DNA from: Shewanella glacialimarina
GTDB taxonomy: Bacteria; Pseudomonadota; Gammaproteobacteria; Enterobacterales; Shewanellaceae
NCBI RefSeq assembly: GCF_020511155.1
Contig: NZ_CP041216.1
Coordinates: 1,550,001-1,614,000, forward strand
DNA length: 64,000 nucleotides
Reading direction: 5' to 3'
Positions 55,424 to 64,000 of the stretch are shown here, piece by piece. The notes below the pieces were generated by a model. That model was not told the origin of the DNA. It was given only the letters and a program-made list of their open reading frames with translations, and did no database searches. Numbering within the stretch: the first letter of the stretch is position 1; every line of letters starts with the position of its first letter. The position numbers and the translations under genes are program-made.

Positions 55424-56700
55424 ATCTATTCTTTATAGCAGTAAGTGCTTATTTGTTTTATAGGATATATAAAAAAAATGGAACGCTTAGTGTTGCAACA
55501 ATGCATTCATTTTATTGCTTAGGCTGCATGGTTGTTATTTACACAGTTTTTTTACTAGATCTTAACAAAAACGATCTTGGTTTTACCGCTATGCCAATGC
55601 CTTATTTTGGTGACGTTATAAAAGAAGTGTTATTTATTTATATGTTACTAATAATTTCAGCTTACTATGTTAGTTTTCCTGTAATAAAAAAACCTCTACT
55701 AAATCATAATGACTTTTCTTTAAAGTTAAATATAATGAGTAAAGTAATTGGGAGCGTAGAATTTTTTTATATAAGTTTATTAGTATCAATCTTGTTTGGG
55801 TTGAGTAACTTAATTCATTTCCTGTCAATTAATGAATCTTTTTTCTACAGTAATACTTATTATCTTCTTCTTAAGGAAAGTGATTTATTAGGTTTAACAT
55901 CTTCTGTAGGTAAAATTTATCATATTTTTTTTAGATATATCGGTTTATGCTTTGCTCTAATGTTTTTTATATCTTTTTTTATGAAAAAATATATATTAGC
56001 AATTGTTTTTTTTATATCTTCAATATATCCATTTATATTTTTATTATCTGGTGATTCAAGGTGGGCTCCTATGTACCTAGCCTGGGGCTTTATATTTATT
56101 AAGTTAGCGAAAAACCCATTTCTATTCATTTTAAATGCAATTTGCTTTTTTATGGTTTTAGTTAAAGTTTTGATTGGTCGTGAACTTGATTATCATGGTT
56201 TTAATCATATTTTTGATTTTTATGATTATTTTTTTGTAAAAGATATACCAATCTATATATTTGGTATATTTGTTAATATATTTGAAGGTGCTATGAATTT
56301 AGCGAACACTTTATTACATGAACCTAGATTTGATATTAAATATAAACTCTTGTCTTATTCGCCATTTTTTTCATTCATGGATGGTTTCTCTTTAATTCGA
56401 GATGATCTGAAATACAAATGGGCACCGAATGTACCAATGTCGTCATTGAGTGAGTCAATAAGCTTTGGTTATCAATATGTAATTTTTTTATTGCTGCCTT
56501 ATTTTTACATAATGAAAAACATTGATTTAAGACTTAAACATGAAATAAATATAGTTAATGTTTTAGTGTTAGTGGTTTTTACCTATGTAGCATTTGGTTT
56601 ACATACATATTCCATTAGAACATTTTGGAAAATCATAGTGTTTTTTTTCTTGTATTACTTAATTGATAATATACGTGCTAGGAAGAATATTTATGATTAA
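55420..56700 (+). CDS. wzy: Wzy-like O-antigen/EPS repeat-unit polymerase
   Basis: The 426-aa hydrophobic protein has about ten to twelve predicted helices and a central large loop, as in Wzy polymerases; no sharp motif exists for this family. It starts at TTG 55420, which overlaps the previous stop and has AGGTGG 4 nt upstream. It is very AT-rich with many rare-type codons. It lies directly before a Wzx-like flippase gene, supporting a Wzy-dependent pathway. Confidence 0.72.
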   Translation: MNLFFIAVSAYLFYRIYKKNGTLSVATMHSFYCLGCMVVIYTVFLLDLNKNDLGFTAMPMPYFGDVIKEVLFIYMLLIISAYYVSFPVIKKPLLNHNDFSLKLNIMSKVIGSVEFFYISLLVSILFGLSNLIHFLSINESFFYSNTYYLLLKESDLLGLTSSVGKIYHIFFRYIGLCFALMFFISFFMKKYILAIVFFISSIYPFIFLLSGDSRWAPMYLAWGFIFIKLAKNPFLFILNAICFFMVLVKVLIGRELDYHGFNHIFDFYDYFFVKDIPIYIFGIFVNIFEGAMNLANTLLHEPRFDIKYKLLSYSPFFSFMDGFSLIRDDLKYKWAPNVPMSSLSESISFGYQYVIFLLLPYFYIMKNIDLRLKHEINIVNVLVLVVFTYVAFGLHTYSIRTFWKIIVFFFLYYLIDNIRARKNIYD

Positions 56701-57865
56701 AAAGTTTTTTAGTACCAGTATTATTTCAGGTTTGGGATTAGGGCTGCAAGTTGTATTTATGTTGTATGCCGCTGATCGAATTACTATTAGTGAGTTTACA
56801 AGTTTAGCTTCTATATTGGGTTACTCTGTATTGTTATCCCAATTAATACTCGTAGGTTACCCACAGATATTAACCAGAATAACTGCAATCAAGAGCGACG
56901 ATGCAGCAGAACTTGAATCATCACTAAATGCAATATTGTGTTTGTTGTTTTTTGTTTTCTTGTTGATTTCATTGAGTGGATTTATTAGTTTATTCTCGAT
57001 ATTGTGTATCTATCTTTTTATATTAAAGTTCTACTTAAAAAGAGTTTCTATGGGCTTAAACTGCTCTGAAAAAATAATTTTCTATGATGATCTGTTATGG
57101 ATTCTACCTCCTTTATTGTATCTTTTTTATGATAACAACTACTTTTATCTACAAGTGTTTTTATTGTCTGGATTAGTGATATCGACATTACTTATGTTTG
57201 TCGTGAATATTTCTAGAGGTTATAGGATTAAGGTTGGATTTTCTAAAAATGTTTTTTATAAATATTTTTCACCAGCTTTTTTTGTAATATTTTTTCTGTT
57301 AGGTCGTCTAGTTATGAACAGACTAGATGTATTATTTGTTCAGGATAATTTTAATGAGCAAGTTTTTTCAGCGTATACTTTGGCCCATCGTGTTAGTTAT
57401 TTGATTACTTTTCCGACTTTAATATTTGGCGTTATTTTTTCAGCTAAGGTATCGATTCTTTATAGAGCTAATAATAAAATTGAGTTATATGATTTTATTA
57501 AGAAATCAACATTGTTAATATTTTTTGTAAGCTTTGTTATTAGTGCTTTTAGTATTCTTTTACTTAATAGTTTTCTTACTGTTTATTCTTCAGGTCTGTA
57601 TTTACAATACGAAAATTTATTTCAGGTTTTACTATTTTCACAGTTTTTAATATCTCTTTCTGGAATAAATCAAATGGTCTTAATGATGACTGGTAATGAG
57701 AAGTATATATCGTTAGTTTCTTTTTTTGCGTGTTTCTTATCATTATTTTATTTAACGATTTCAGAAAAAAATATATATATCGTTGCATGTTTATTAGTTT
57801 TCTATTCTACAATTATAACAGTTGCAACTTGGTATAAGACATTTAGGATTTTAAAGGAAAAATAA
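56693..57865 (+). CDS. wzx: Wzx-like polysaccharide flippase
   Basis: The 390-aa product has about twelve membrane helices in the MOP/polysaccharide-transport layout (start KKFFSTSIISGLGLGLQ, mid-protein FLLGRLVMNRLDVLFVQDNF). It should flip lipid-linked repeat units to the periplasm. The ATG at 56693, preceded by AGGAAG, is preferred over one at 56663, and overlaps wzy by 8 nt. Strongly AT-rich. Confidence 0.78.
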   Translation: MIKKFFSTSIISGLGLGLQVVFMLYAADRITISEFTSLASILGYSVLLSQLILVGYPQILTRITAIKSDDAAELESSLNAILCLLFFVFLLISLSGFISLFSILCIYLFILKFYLKRVSMGLNCSEKIIFYDDLLWILPPLLYLFYDNNYFYLQVFLLSGLVISTLLMFVVNISRGYRIKVGFSKNVFYKYFSPAFFVIFFLLGRLVMNRLDVLFVQDNFNEQVFSAYTLAHRVSYLITFPTLIFGVIFSAKVSILYRANNKIELYDFIKKSTLLIFFVSFVISAFSILLLNSFLTVYSSGLYLQYENLFQVLLFSQFLISLSGINQMVLMMTGNEKYISLVSFFACFLSLFYLTISEKNIYIVACLLVFYSTIITVATWYKTFRILKEK

Positions 57866-58938
57866 TGTATTGTTTTGTAATTGGTCCATTTCCTCCACCA
57901 GTGCATGGTATGGCAAAAAACTTGAAAATATTCGCTGCAGATCTGAGTAAAGCAGCTAAAGTTAAGGTTGTAGATATAAGTCCAGGCACAATTGTTCGTG
58001 GTAGTAGATATCATTTAGTGAAGCTAAAAAAAGTTTTTTTTGGTTTATGTTATTTATTAAAAAACTGTGTTTTTTGTCAGGTTAAATCTATTTATTTACC
58101 TCCGGATGCAGGTTTTGGGGCGTTTTATACTTTGCTATTTGTTGTTTTAGCTAAAGTGTTTTCTATTCCGATATTTATGCATCATAGAAGCTTTTTGTAT
58201 ATTAATAGAAAAACAATATCTATGAGTTTGATCACGAAAATTCAGCCTGTAAATTCAACACATATCTTTTTGTGTTCACTAATGAAATTGAAATTTGAAA
58301 AGTTATATGGAAACATGTCCGGGATTATCGTATCTAATGCGCAATATGTTCAACCAATATCACAACCTAAAAAGTTCCAAAAAAAAATTGTCTTAGGTCA
58401 CTTAAGTAACTTAGGTTATGAAAAGGGATTAAAGGAAGTGTTTGAATTATGCCATTCATTAAATCGCGTGGATGTCGACTTCCAACTTGAATTGGCTGGT
58501 CCTGCAGAAAATGATGAGGTACAAAAGTATATTAGCCGCCAACTGCAGATTTTAGGTAGTAAAGTTAATTACTATGGTTCCGTCAATCAGCAGGAAAAGA
58601 ATAAGTTTTATTCAAAAATAGATGTTTTCCTTTTCCCTACAGAATACCGAAATGAAGCCCAACCTAATGTTTTATTTGAGGCGATGGCTTATGGTTGCCC
58701 TGCATTGACAATTAATACAGGCTGTATAAGTACCGATATAGATTGTAATTCTGGTTTTGTATTTATCGATCAAAATGATTTTAATTTACAAACACCAAAC
58801 ATAGTAAGTCAATTAGTTCAAAAGCCAGAACAATTGGAAAAATTGAAGCATTCAACATTAGATGCAATTACGAAAGCTTCATCTTCTGCAAAAAATAATT
58901 ACGAACAGTTGATTAACAGAGTATCAAGGGGCTACTGA
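57865..58938 (+). CDS. Glycosyltransferase (GT4-type)
   Basis: The 357-aa product has an N-terminal GPFPPPVHGMAKN and a C-terminal GT-B donor-binding motif (FLFPTEYRNEAQPNVLFEAM with the E-x7-E pattern, then AYGCPALTI). It likely adds one sugar to the repeat unit; which sugar is unknown. It overlaps wzx and the next gene by one base each. Confidence 0.82.
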   Translation: MYCFVIGPFPPPVHGMAKNLKIFAADLSKAAKVKVVDISPGTIVRGSRYHLVKLKKVFFGLCYLLKNCVFCQVKSIYLPPDAGFGAFYTLLFVVLAKVFSIPIFMHHRSFLYINRKTISMSLITKIQPVNSTHIFLCSLMKLKFEKLYGNMSGIIVSNAQYVQPISQPKKFQKKIVLGHLSNLGYEKGLKEVFELCHSLNRVDVDFQLELAGPAENDEVQKYISRQLQILGSKVNYYGSVNQQEKNKFYSKIDVFLFPTEYRNEAQPNVLFEAMAYGCPALTINTGCISTDIDCNSGFVFIDQNDFNLQTPNIVSQLVQKPEQLEKLKHSTLDAITKASSSAKNNYEQLINRVSRGY

Positions 58939-60176
58939 TGAAGCTATTTCTTAAGAGCCTTAATTACTCACCAGAACTAACGGGTATAGGTAAGTACAAT
59001 GGTGAGATGTGCCCTGAGCTCGTTAAGCGTGGTTTGGATATTACCGCAATAGTTGCACCACCTTATTACCCAGAATGGCAAGTTCATAAGGGTTTTGAAG
59101 CTTTTAGCTATAAAAAACAAAATATACAGGGCGTTAGTGTTTTACGTTGCCCTTTATACGTCCCTAAAAATGTAACCACCTTAAAACGAATTATTCATTT
59201 GGCATCGTTTGCAGTTACGTCAGCACTTGCTTTAACAAGCCGAATTTTTAATAAACCAGATGTGATAATGCTGGTGCAACCAACACTTTTTTGTGCGCCC
59301 TTTACATTGTTATATGCAAAGTTAACTGGTGCTAAAGCGGTAATGCATATTCAAGATTATGAAATTGATGCATTATTTGGACTGGGTATGATGGGTGATG
59401 GTGTGGCTGCAAAGTCTGTTAAGGCTGTAGAGCGTTGGTTAATGCGTCGCTTTGATGCGATTTCGACCATCTCGTACTCGATGATTGAAAATGCTAAAGC
59501 GAAAGGCGTCGATGCTGCAAATATCATTCATTTCCCTAATTGGTCTGACACTGAATTTGTTACCCCTGATACAGATGGCTCAAGTTTAAAAGCCGAATGG
59601 GGCTTTAGCGCTGACGATAAAGTTATTTTGTATGCAGGCAATATTGGTAACAAGCAAGGGCTTGAAATTGTACTTGAGGCAGCAAAGCATTTTTCATTGC
59701 AGCCACATATTAAGTTTGTGTTGGTTGGTGCTGGCGCGTATGTCGATACACTTAAAGCTAATGCATCCAAACTGCAATTAAGTAATGTATTTTTTAAACC
59801 ACTGCAAGCCTGGGCAAAAGTGCCACAAATGTTGGCGCTTGCTGATGTTCATTTGGTTGTGCAAAGAAAGGGCGCGGCTGATGCCGTGTTGCCGTCAAAG
59901 TTAACCAATATTTTATCTGCAGGCGGGCATGCCATTGTTACCGCTGAAGCTCATACAGAACTTGGACAAATCGCGGCGAAATACCCAAATATTTATGATT
60001 GTGTTGAGCCCGAAAATACCGATGCTTTTATTACCGGTTTAAATACTCTGTTAAGTAGAGACTTAACCCAACCCAATAGCGTTGCACGTGGTTTTGCTGT
60101 GCAATTTTTAAATAAAAACCAAATTATTGATCAATTTGTGTCTGATTTAACGGCACTTGTTAGATCTAAACCTTAA
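58938..60176 (+). CDS. wcaI: WcaI-like colanic-acid-type glycosyltransferase
   Basis: The 412-aa product matches WcaI: FLKSLNYSPELTGIGKYNGE, VIMLVQPTLFCAP, AVMHIQDYEIDALFGLGMMG, and VVQRKGAADAVLPSKLTNIL. In E. coli colanic acid synthesis WcaI is a fucosyltransferase, which fits gmd and fcl just downstream. GC content returns to normal here. Confidence 0.85.
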   Translation: MKLFLKSLNYSPELTGIGKYNGEMCPELVKRGLDITAIVAPPYYPEWQVHKGFEAFSYKKQNIQGVSVLRCPLYVPKNVTTLKRIIHLASFAVTSALALTSRIFNKPDVIMLVQPTLFCAPFTLLYAKLTGAKAVMHIQDYEIDALFGLGMMGDGVAAKSVKAVERWLMRRFDAISTISYSMIENAKAKGVDAANIIHFPNWSDTEFVTPDTDGSSLKAEWGFSADDKVILYAGNIGNKQGLEIVLEAAKHFSLQPHIKFVLVGAGAYVDTLKANASKLQLSNVFFKPLQAWAKVPQMLALADVHLVVQRKGAADAVLPSKLTNILSAGGHAIVTAEAHTELGQIAAKYPNIYDCVEPENTDAFITGLNTLLSRDLTQPNSVARGFAVQFLNKNQIIDQFVSDLTALVRSKP

Positions 60177-60224
60177 GCAAGATACAAATATTAATTTTAT
60201 TATTCGTTTTACAAAGGACATGTT

Positions 60225-61346
60225 ATGACAAGTAAAGTCGCATTAATTACCGGTGTAACCGGCCAGGACGGCTCATATTTAGCCGAGTTTTTATTAGAAA
60301 AAGGCTATGAGGTACACGGTATTAAACGTCGTGCATCAAGTTTTAACACTGAACGCATTGATCATATTTATCAAGACCGCCATGAAACTAGCCCTAAGTT
60401 CTTTTTACACTATGGCGACTTAACTGATACCTCAAACCTGACCCGTATTTTAAAAGAAGTACAGCCAGATGAAGTGTATAACCTGGGTGCACAAAGCCAT
60501 GTAGCCGTGTCGTTTGAAGCGCCAGAATACACAGCCGATGTTGACGCTATTGGGACTTTACGTTTGCTTGAGGCTATTCGCTTTTTAGGGCTAGAGAAAA
60601 AGACTAAGTTTTACCAGGCGTCTACCTCTGAGCTATACGGTGAAGTACAGGAAATACCACAAAAAGAAACCACGCCGTTTCACCCGCGCTCACCTTATGC
60701 TGTTGCCAAAATGTATGCTTACTGGATTGTAGTTAACTACCGTGAATCATATGGCATGTATGCCTGTAATGGCATTTTGTTTAATCATGAGTCACCGCGC
60801 CGTGGTGAAACCTTTGTTACCCGTAAAATTACCCGTGCATTAGCCAATATTTCACAGGGTTTAGAGAAGTGTTTGTACCTGGGTAATATGGATGCGCTAC
60901 GTGACTGGGGTCATGCTAAAGATTACGTCCGTATGCAGTGGATGATGTTACAACAAGATGTGGCTGATGACTTTGTTATTGCTACCGGCAAGCAAATATC
61001 TGTACGTGACTTTGTGCGCTTGTCAGCGAAAGAGTTAGGTATTGAGCTTGAGTTTACTGGCTCTGGTCTTGATGAAGTGGCCACAGTGGCATCGATTACC
61101 GGTGACAATGCGCACGCGCTAAAAATCGGTGATGTGGTAGTGCGCGTTGACCCTCGTTACTTTAGACCTGCTGAAGTTGAAACCTTATTAGGTGACCCAT
61201 CAAAAGCCAAAGCTATTTTAGGCTGGGTGCCTGAAATTACCGTTGAGCAAATGTGCGCTGAAATGGTACTAAATGATTTAGGTAAGGCTAAGCAGCACGC
61301 TATTTTAAAAGCGCACGGTTATAACAATAGTGTGTCGGTAGAATAA
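60225..61346 (+). CDS. gmd: GDP-mannose 4,6-dehydratase
   Basis: The 373-aa product has [19 protein letters not shown] at 10-28, [15 protein letters not shown], the catalytic STSELYGEV and the [17 protein letters not shown] segment. It converts GDP-mannose to GDP-4-keto-6-deoxymannose, first step to GDP-L-fucose. AAAGGA precedes the ATG; fcl begins 2 bp after the stop. Confidence 0.96.
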   Translation: MTSKVALITGVTGQDGSYLAEFLLEKGYEVHGIKRRASSFNTERIDHIYQDRHETSPKFFLHYGDLTDTSNLTRILKEVQPDEVYNLGAQSHVAVSFEAPEYTADVDAIGTLRLLEAIRFLGLEKKTKFYQASTSELYGEVQEIPQKETTPFHPRSPYAVAKMYAYWIVVNYRESYGMYACNGILFNHESPRRGETFVTRKITRALANISQGLEKCLYLGNMDALRDWGHAKDYVRMQWMMLQQDVADDFVIATGKQISVRDFVRLSAKELGIELEFTGSGLDEVATVASITGDNAHALKIGDVVVRVDPRYFRPAEVETLLGDPSKAKAILGWVPEITVEQMCAEMVLNDLGKAKQHAILKAHGYNNSVSVE

Positions 61347-61348
61347 GT

Positions 61349-62314
61349 ATGACGACTAAAACCGTTTTTGTTGCAGGCCATCGCGGCATGGTGGGCTCTG
61401 CTATTGTACGTCAGTTAAGTGCTGATAATAGCGTTAAGTTAATCACTCGTAGCCGTGATGAGCTAAATTTGCTTGATCAACAAGCCGTGTTTAATTTTTT
61501 TACTGAACACAAGATTGATCAAGTGTATTTAGCCGCCGCAAAAGTGGGCGGCATTGTGGCTAATAACACTTACCCGGCTGAGTTTATTTATCAAAACTTA
61601 ACCATACAAAACAATATCATTCATGGGGCGCATTTGGCGGGCGTGCAAGATTTATTGTTTTTAGGGTCATCTTGTATTTACCCCAAGCTTGCCGCGCAAC
61701 CTATGGCCGAAACGGCTTTGCTGACAGACACATTAGAGCCAACTAACGAGCCTTATGCCATTGCTAAAATTGCTGGTATTAAGATGTGTGAATCTTATAA
61801 CCGTCAATATGGCCGTAATTATCGCTCGGTGATGCCAACTAATTTATACGGTGAAAATGATAATTTTCACCCTGAAAATTCGCACGTTATTCCTGCGTTA
61901 ATTCGCCGTTTTCACGAAGCTAAGTTAGCGCAAGCTGAAAACGTCGTCGCCTGGGGCTCTGGCAAACCTATGCGTGAGTTTTTACATGTGGATGATATGG
62001 CTGCGGCCTCTATTTATGTGATGAATCTCGAGCAACCTACCTATGACGCTAACACTCAACCTATGCTAAGCCACATTAATGTTGGCACAGGTATTGACTG
62101 TACTATTCGTGAGTTGGTTGAAACGGTTGCGCAGGTAGTAGGGTATAGCGGCAATATTGAGTTTGATGCGACTAAACCGGACGGCGCACCGCGTAAGTTG
62201 ATGGATGTGTCGCGCCTAGCATCACTTGGTTGGACCGCCAGTATTGAGTTAGAGCAAGGCTTACAAACAACCTATGCCTGGTTTTTAGCTAATCAACACA
62301 GCTTTAGAAAGTAG
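61349..62314 (+). CDS. fcl: GDP-L-fucose synthase
   Basis: The 321-aa SDR epimerase-reductase has [14 protein letters not shown], the catalytic [13 protein letters not shown] and the [20 protein letters not shown] block. It completes GDP-L-fucose synthesis after gmd. It is followed closely by gmm. Confidence 0.95.
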   Translation: MTTKTVFVAGHRGMVGSAIVRQLSADNSVKLITRSRDELNLLDQQAVFNFFTEHKIDQVYLAAAKVGGIVANNTYPAEFIYQNLTIQNNIIHGAHLAGVQDLLFLGSSCIYPKLAAQPMAETALLTDTLEPTNEPYAIAKIAGIKMCESYNRQYGRNYRSVMPTNLYGENDNFHPENSHVIPALIRRFHEAKLAQAENVVAWGSGKPMREFLHVDDMAAASIYVMNLEQPTYDANTQPMLSHINVGTGIDCTIRELVETVAQVVGYSGNIEFDATKPDGAPRKLMDVSRLASLGWTASIELEQGLQTTYAWFLANQHSFRK

Positions 62315-62322
62315 GCCTGACT

Positions 62323-62817
62323 ATGTTGCTTGATCAAGACACGTTTTCAACGGTTATCAAAAGCGCACCTTTGGTGTCTATTGATTTAGTGGTGATAAAT
62401 GGTGCAGGGCAAGCATTATTGGGGCAACGTTTAAATCGCCCTGCTAAAGGTAGTTGGTTTGTACCCGGTGGCAGAGTATTAAAGGATGAGTCTTTAAGTG
62501 CAGCCTTTAAGCGGTTAACACTGGATGAGTTAGGGTGTGAGTTTGATATTTCGCAAGCATCACTTATAGGGCCTTTTGATCATTTTTATAACGACAATGT
62601 GTTTGGTAAAGAGTTTACAACACACTACGTTGCCCTAGGTTATGTGCTGCAACTTGATAGTGAATTAACGTTATTACCTTTAAATATTCAACATGGACAA
62701 TATCAATGGTTTGATATTTCAACGCTATTGATTGATACCGCTGTGCACCTTCATACCCAATGGTATTTTGAGTCACAGCAGGTTGAGAATTTAATAAAGG
62801 CTTTAGTAAAGGATTAA
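62323..62817 (+). CDS. gmm: GDP-mannose mannosyl hydrolase (Nudix)
   Basis: The 164-aa product has a Gmm-type Nudix region: [20 protein letters not shown] then [10 protein letters not shown], in which the canonical Nudix signature is altered as in Gmm enzymes. It hydrolyses GDP-mannose or GDP-fucose and commonly sits between fcl and manC in colanic acid and O-antigen loci. Confidence 0.88.
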   Translation: MLLDQDTFSTVIKSAPLVSIDLVVINGAGQALLGQRLNRPAKGSWFVPGGRVLKDESLSAAFKRLTLDELGCEFDISQASLIGPFDHFYNDNVFGKEFTTHYVALGYVLQLDSELTLLPLNIQHGQYQWFDISTLLIDTAVHLHTQWYFESQQVENLIKALVKD

Positions 62818-62819
62818 GC

Positions 62820-64000
62820 ATGATTTTACCTGTAATTATGGCGGGCGGTTCTGGGTCACGTTTGTGGCCTTTATCGCGTCAACAATTCCCTAAGCAGTTT
62901 CTTACCTTATTTGGTCATGATTCTATGCTGCAAAATACGGCAAACCGTTTGCAGGGTGTTGAGCATGCACCTGCAATGGTGATTTGTAATGAAGCCCATC
63001 GTTTTGCAGTAGCTGAACAGTTTAGAGTGAATAATATTGCTAATAGCGGGATTATTTTAGAGCCAGTTGGGCGTAATACCGCGCCCGCCATTGCGCTAGC
63101 CGCATTAACTGCCCTTAGCCGTGGTGATGACCCATTATTATTGGTGTTGGCAGCAGATCATGTGATAAAAGATGAAGCGGCGTTTTGTCGCTCAGTGGCA
63201 CAGGCGACAGATTTAGCCTTGCAAAATAAGTTAGTCACCTTTGGCATAGTGCCAACGGCACCAGAAACAGGCTATGGCTACATAAAGCGCGGTCAGGCGC
63301 TAGCCGTCTCTAGCGCTGATGCTGATTCACAAAGTGCTGATATTGGCTTTGAGGTTGCTGAATTTGTTGAAAAGCCACAATTAGCTACGGCTAAGCAGTA
63401 TGTTGAGTCGGGTCAGTATTATTGGAATAGTGGCATGTTTTTGTTTAAAGCCAGTCGCTATATTGAAGAATTAGCCCGTTTTAGCCCTGATATTTTAGCG
63501 GCATGCGAAAACGCCCTTAAACAAACCCATTATGACGCTGATTTTATTCGTATTGATCAGACTATTTTTGAAACCTGTCCAGATGATTCTATCGATTATG
63601 CTGTGATGGAAAAAACCGATCAGGCCGTGGTAGTGCCTATGGATTGTGGTTGGAGTGATGTGGGCAGTTGGTCTGCGTTATGGGAAGTGTCTGACAAAGA
63701 TGAATACGGTAACGCCTGCCGTGGTGATGTGATTAACATTAATACCCGTAATAGTCTGGTGCATGCAACAGACAAACTGGTGACCACCATTGGTTTAGAT
63801 GATGTGGTAATTGTTGAAACCAAAGACGCCATTTTGGTGGCAAAGCAATCTGAAGTGCAGCAAGTTAAACAGATAGTTGAGCAATTAAAAGACGAAAACC
63901 GCAGTGAATGGCAACATCATCGTGAAGTGTATCGCCCATGGGGTAAATACGACTCGATTGATAACGGCGGTCGTTTTCAGGTTAAGCGTATTACGGTTAA
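62820..64000 (+). CDS. manC: Mannose-1-phosphate guanylyltransferase, 3'-truncated by window end
   Basis: The open frame starts at ATG 62820, two bases after gmm, and runs off the window (393 codons seen of about 470). It has the nucleotidyltransferase signature [20 protein letters not shown], then [14 protein letters not shown] and [10 protein letters not shown]. The last residues ([16 protein letters not shown]) begin the C-terminal cupin domain of the type II mannose-6-phosphate isomerase fusion. It makes GDP-mannose for gmd. Confidence 0.95.
   Translation, partial: MILPVIMAGGSGSRLWPLSRQQFPKQFLTLFGHDSMLQNTANRLQGVEHAPAMVICNEAHRFAVAEQFRVNNIANSGIILEPVGRNTAPAIALAALTALSRGDDPLLLVLAADHVIKDEAAFCRSVAQATDLALQNKLVTFGIVPTAPETGYGYIKRGQALAVSSADADSQSADIGFEVAEFVEKPQLATAKQYVESGQYYWNSGMFLFKASRYIEELARFSPDILAACENALKQTHYDADFIRIDQTIFETCPDDSIDYAVMEKTDQAVVVPMDCGWSDVGSWSALWEVSDKDEYGNACRGDVININTRNSLVHATDKLVTTIGLDDVVIVETKDAILVAKQSEVQQVKQIVEQLKDENRSEWQHHREVYRPWGKYDSIDNGGRFQVKRITV

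Overview
The window reads as chromosomal DNA of a Shewanella species (Gammaproteobacteria, Alteromonadales). The clearest markers are the small periplasmic tetraheme cytochrome c (cctA), the TPP-riboswitch cluster with an outer-membrane receptor and PnuT, the rnt-motY and ybgC-tolQRAB-pal-cpoB-tRNA-Lys neighbourhoods, and a LapD/LapG pair. Species level cannot be fixed by eye; low to moderate GC fits a marine or cold-adapted species. No phage, insertion sequence or CRISPR array was seen.

Layout. 1-3.9 kb: the end of a MATE transporter, pepE, htpX, cctA. 4.0-16.4 kb: an assimilatory nitrate locus (nasA, cobA, ybiB, nasT-like ANTAR regulator, nirB, nirD, NarK-type transporter, then a PP2C-Ser/Thr kinase fusion). 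It has two sigma-54-type promoters, two NtrC-like sites before nasA, and an ANTAR-type two-hairpin leader with an intrinsic terminator before nirB. 16.6-21.2 kb: a CsgD-like regulator, an M61 peptidase, hinT, two hotdog thioesterases, ycfL. 21.2-25.7 kb: a thiamine-uptake operon behind a TPP riboswitch whose end can hide the Shine-Dalgarno sequence of the receptor gene. 25.9-38.0 kb: housekeeping genes (DoxX, ydjA-like nitroreductase, GST, trhO, cysB, purMN, upp, Na+/H+ antiporter family, 2-Cys peroxiredoxin, rnt), then motY.

38.1-47.2 kb: a gap of about 860 bp after motY holds a candidate minus-strand small RNA. It is followed by the Tol-Pal operon and an unusual array of six intact tRNA-Lys(UUU) genes mixed with ten degenerate copies of two recurring kinds, driven by a stable-RNA-like promoter with a GC-rich discriminator.

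47.6-50.9 kb: a minus-strand operon encodes a LapG-like protease, a degenerate GGDEF/EAL LapD-like receptor, and a secreted Ala/Gly-rich protein of unknown function. No large RTX adhesin is in the window. 52.1-64 kb: an exopolysaccharide, capsule or O-antigen locus (ugd, UDP-sugar epimerase, pyruvyl-transferase-like gene with twelve in-frame 9-bp repeats, wzy, wzx, two glycosyltransferases, gmd, fcl, gmm, manC running off the end). Its central genes are much more AT-rich than their flanks, as is usual for exchanged polysaccharide cassettes. The sugars implied are UDP-glucuronate (and probably its C4 epimer), GDP-mannose and GDP-L-fucose.

No wholly new multi-gene system is obvious. The most rewarding targets are the sigma-54 plus ANTAR attenuation circuit without an adjacent NasS, the decaying or expanding tRNA-Lys array, the candidate sRNA after motY, the repeat-bearing pyruvyl transferase, and the LapG-LapD-small secreted protein operon. 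All functional statements come from reading motifs and context; no database search was run.
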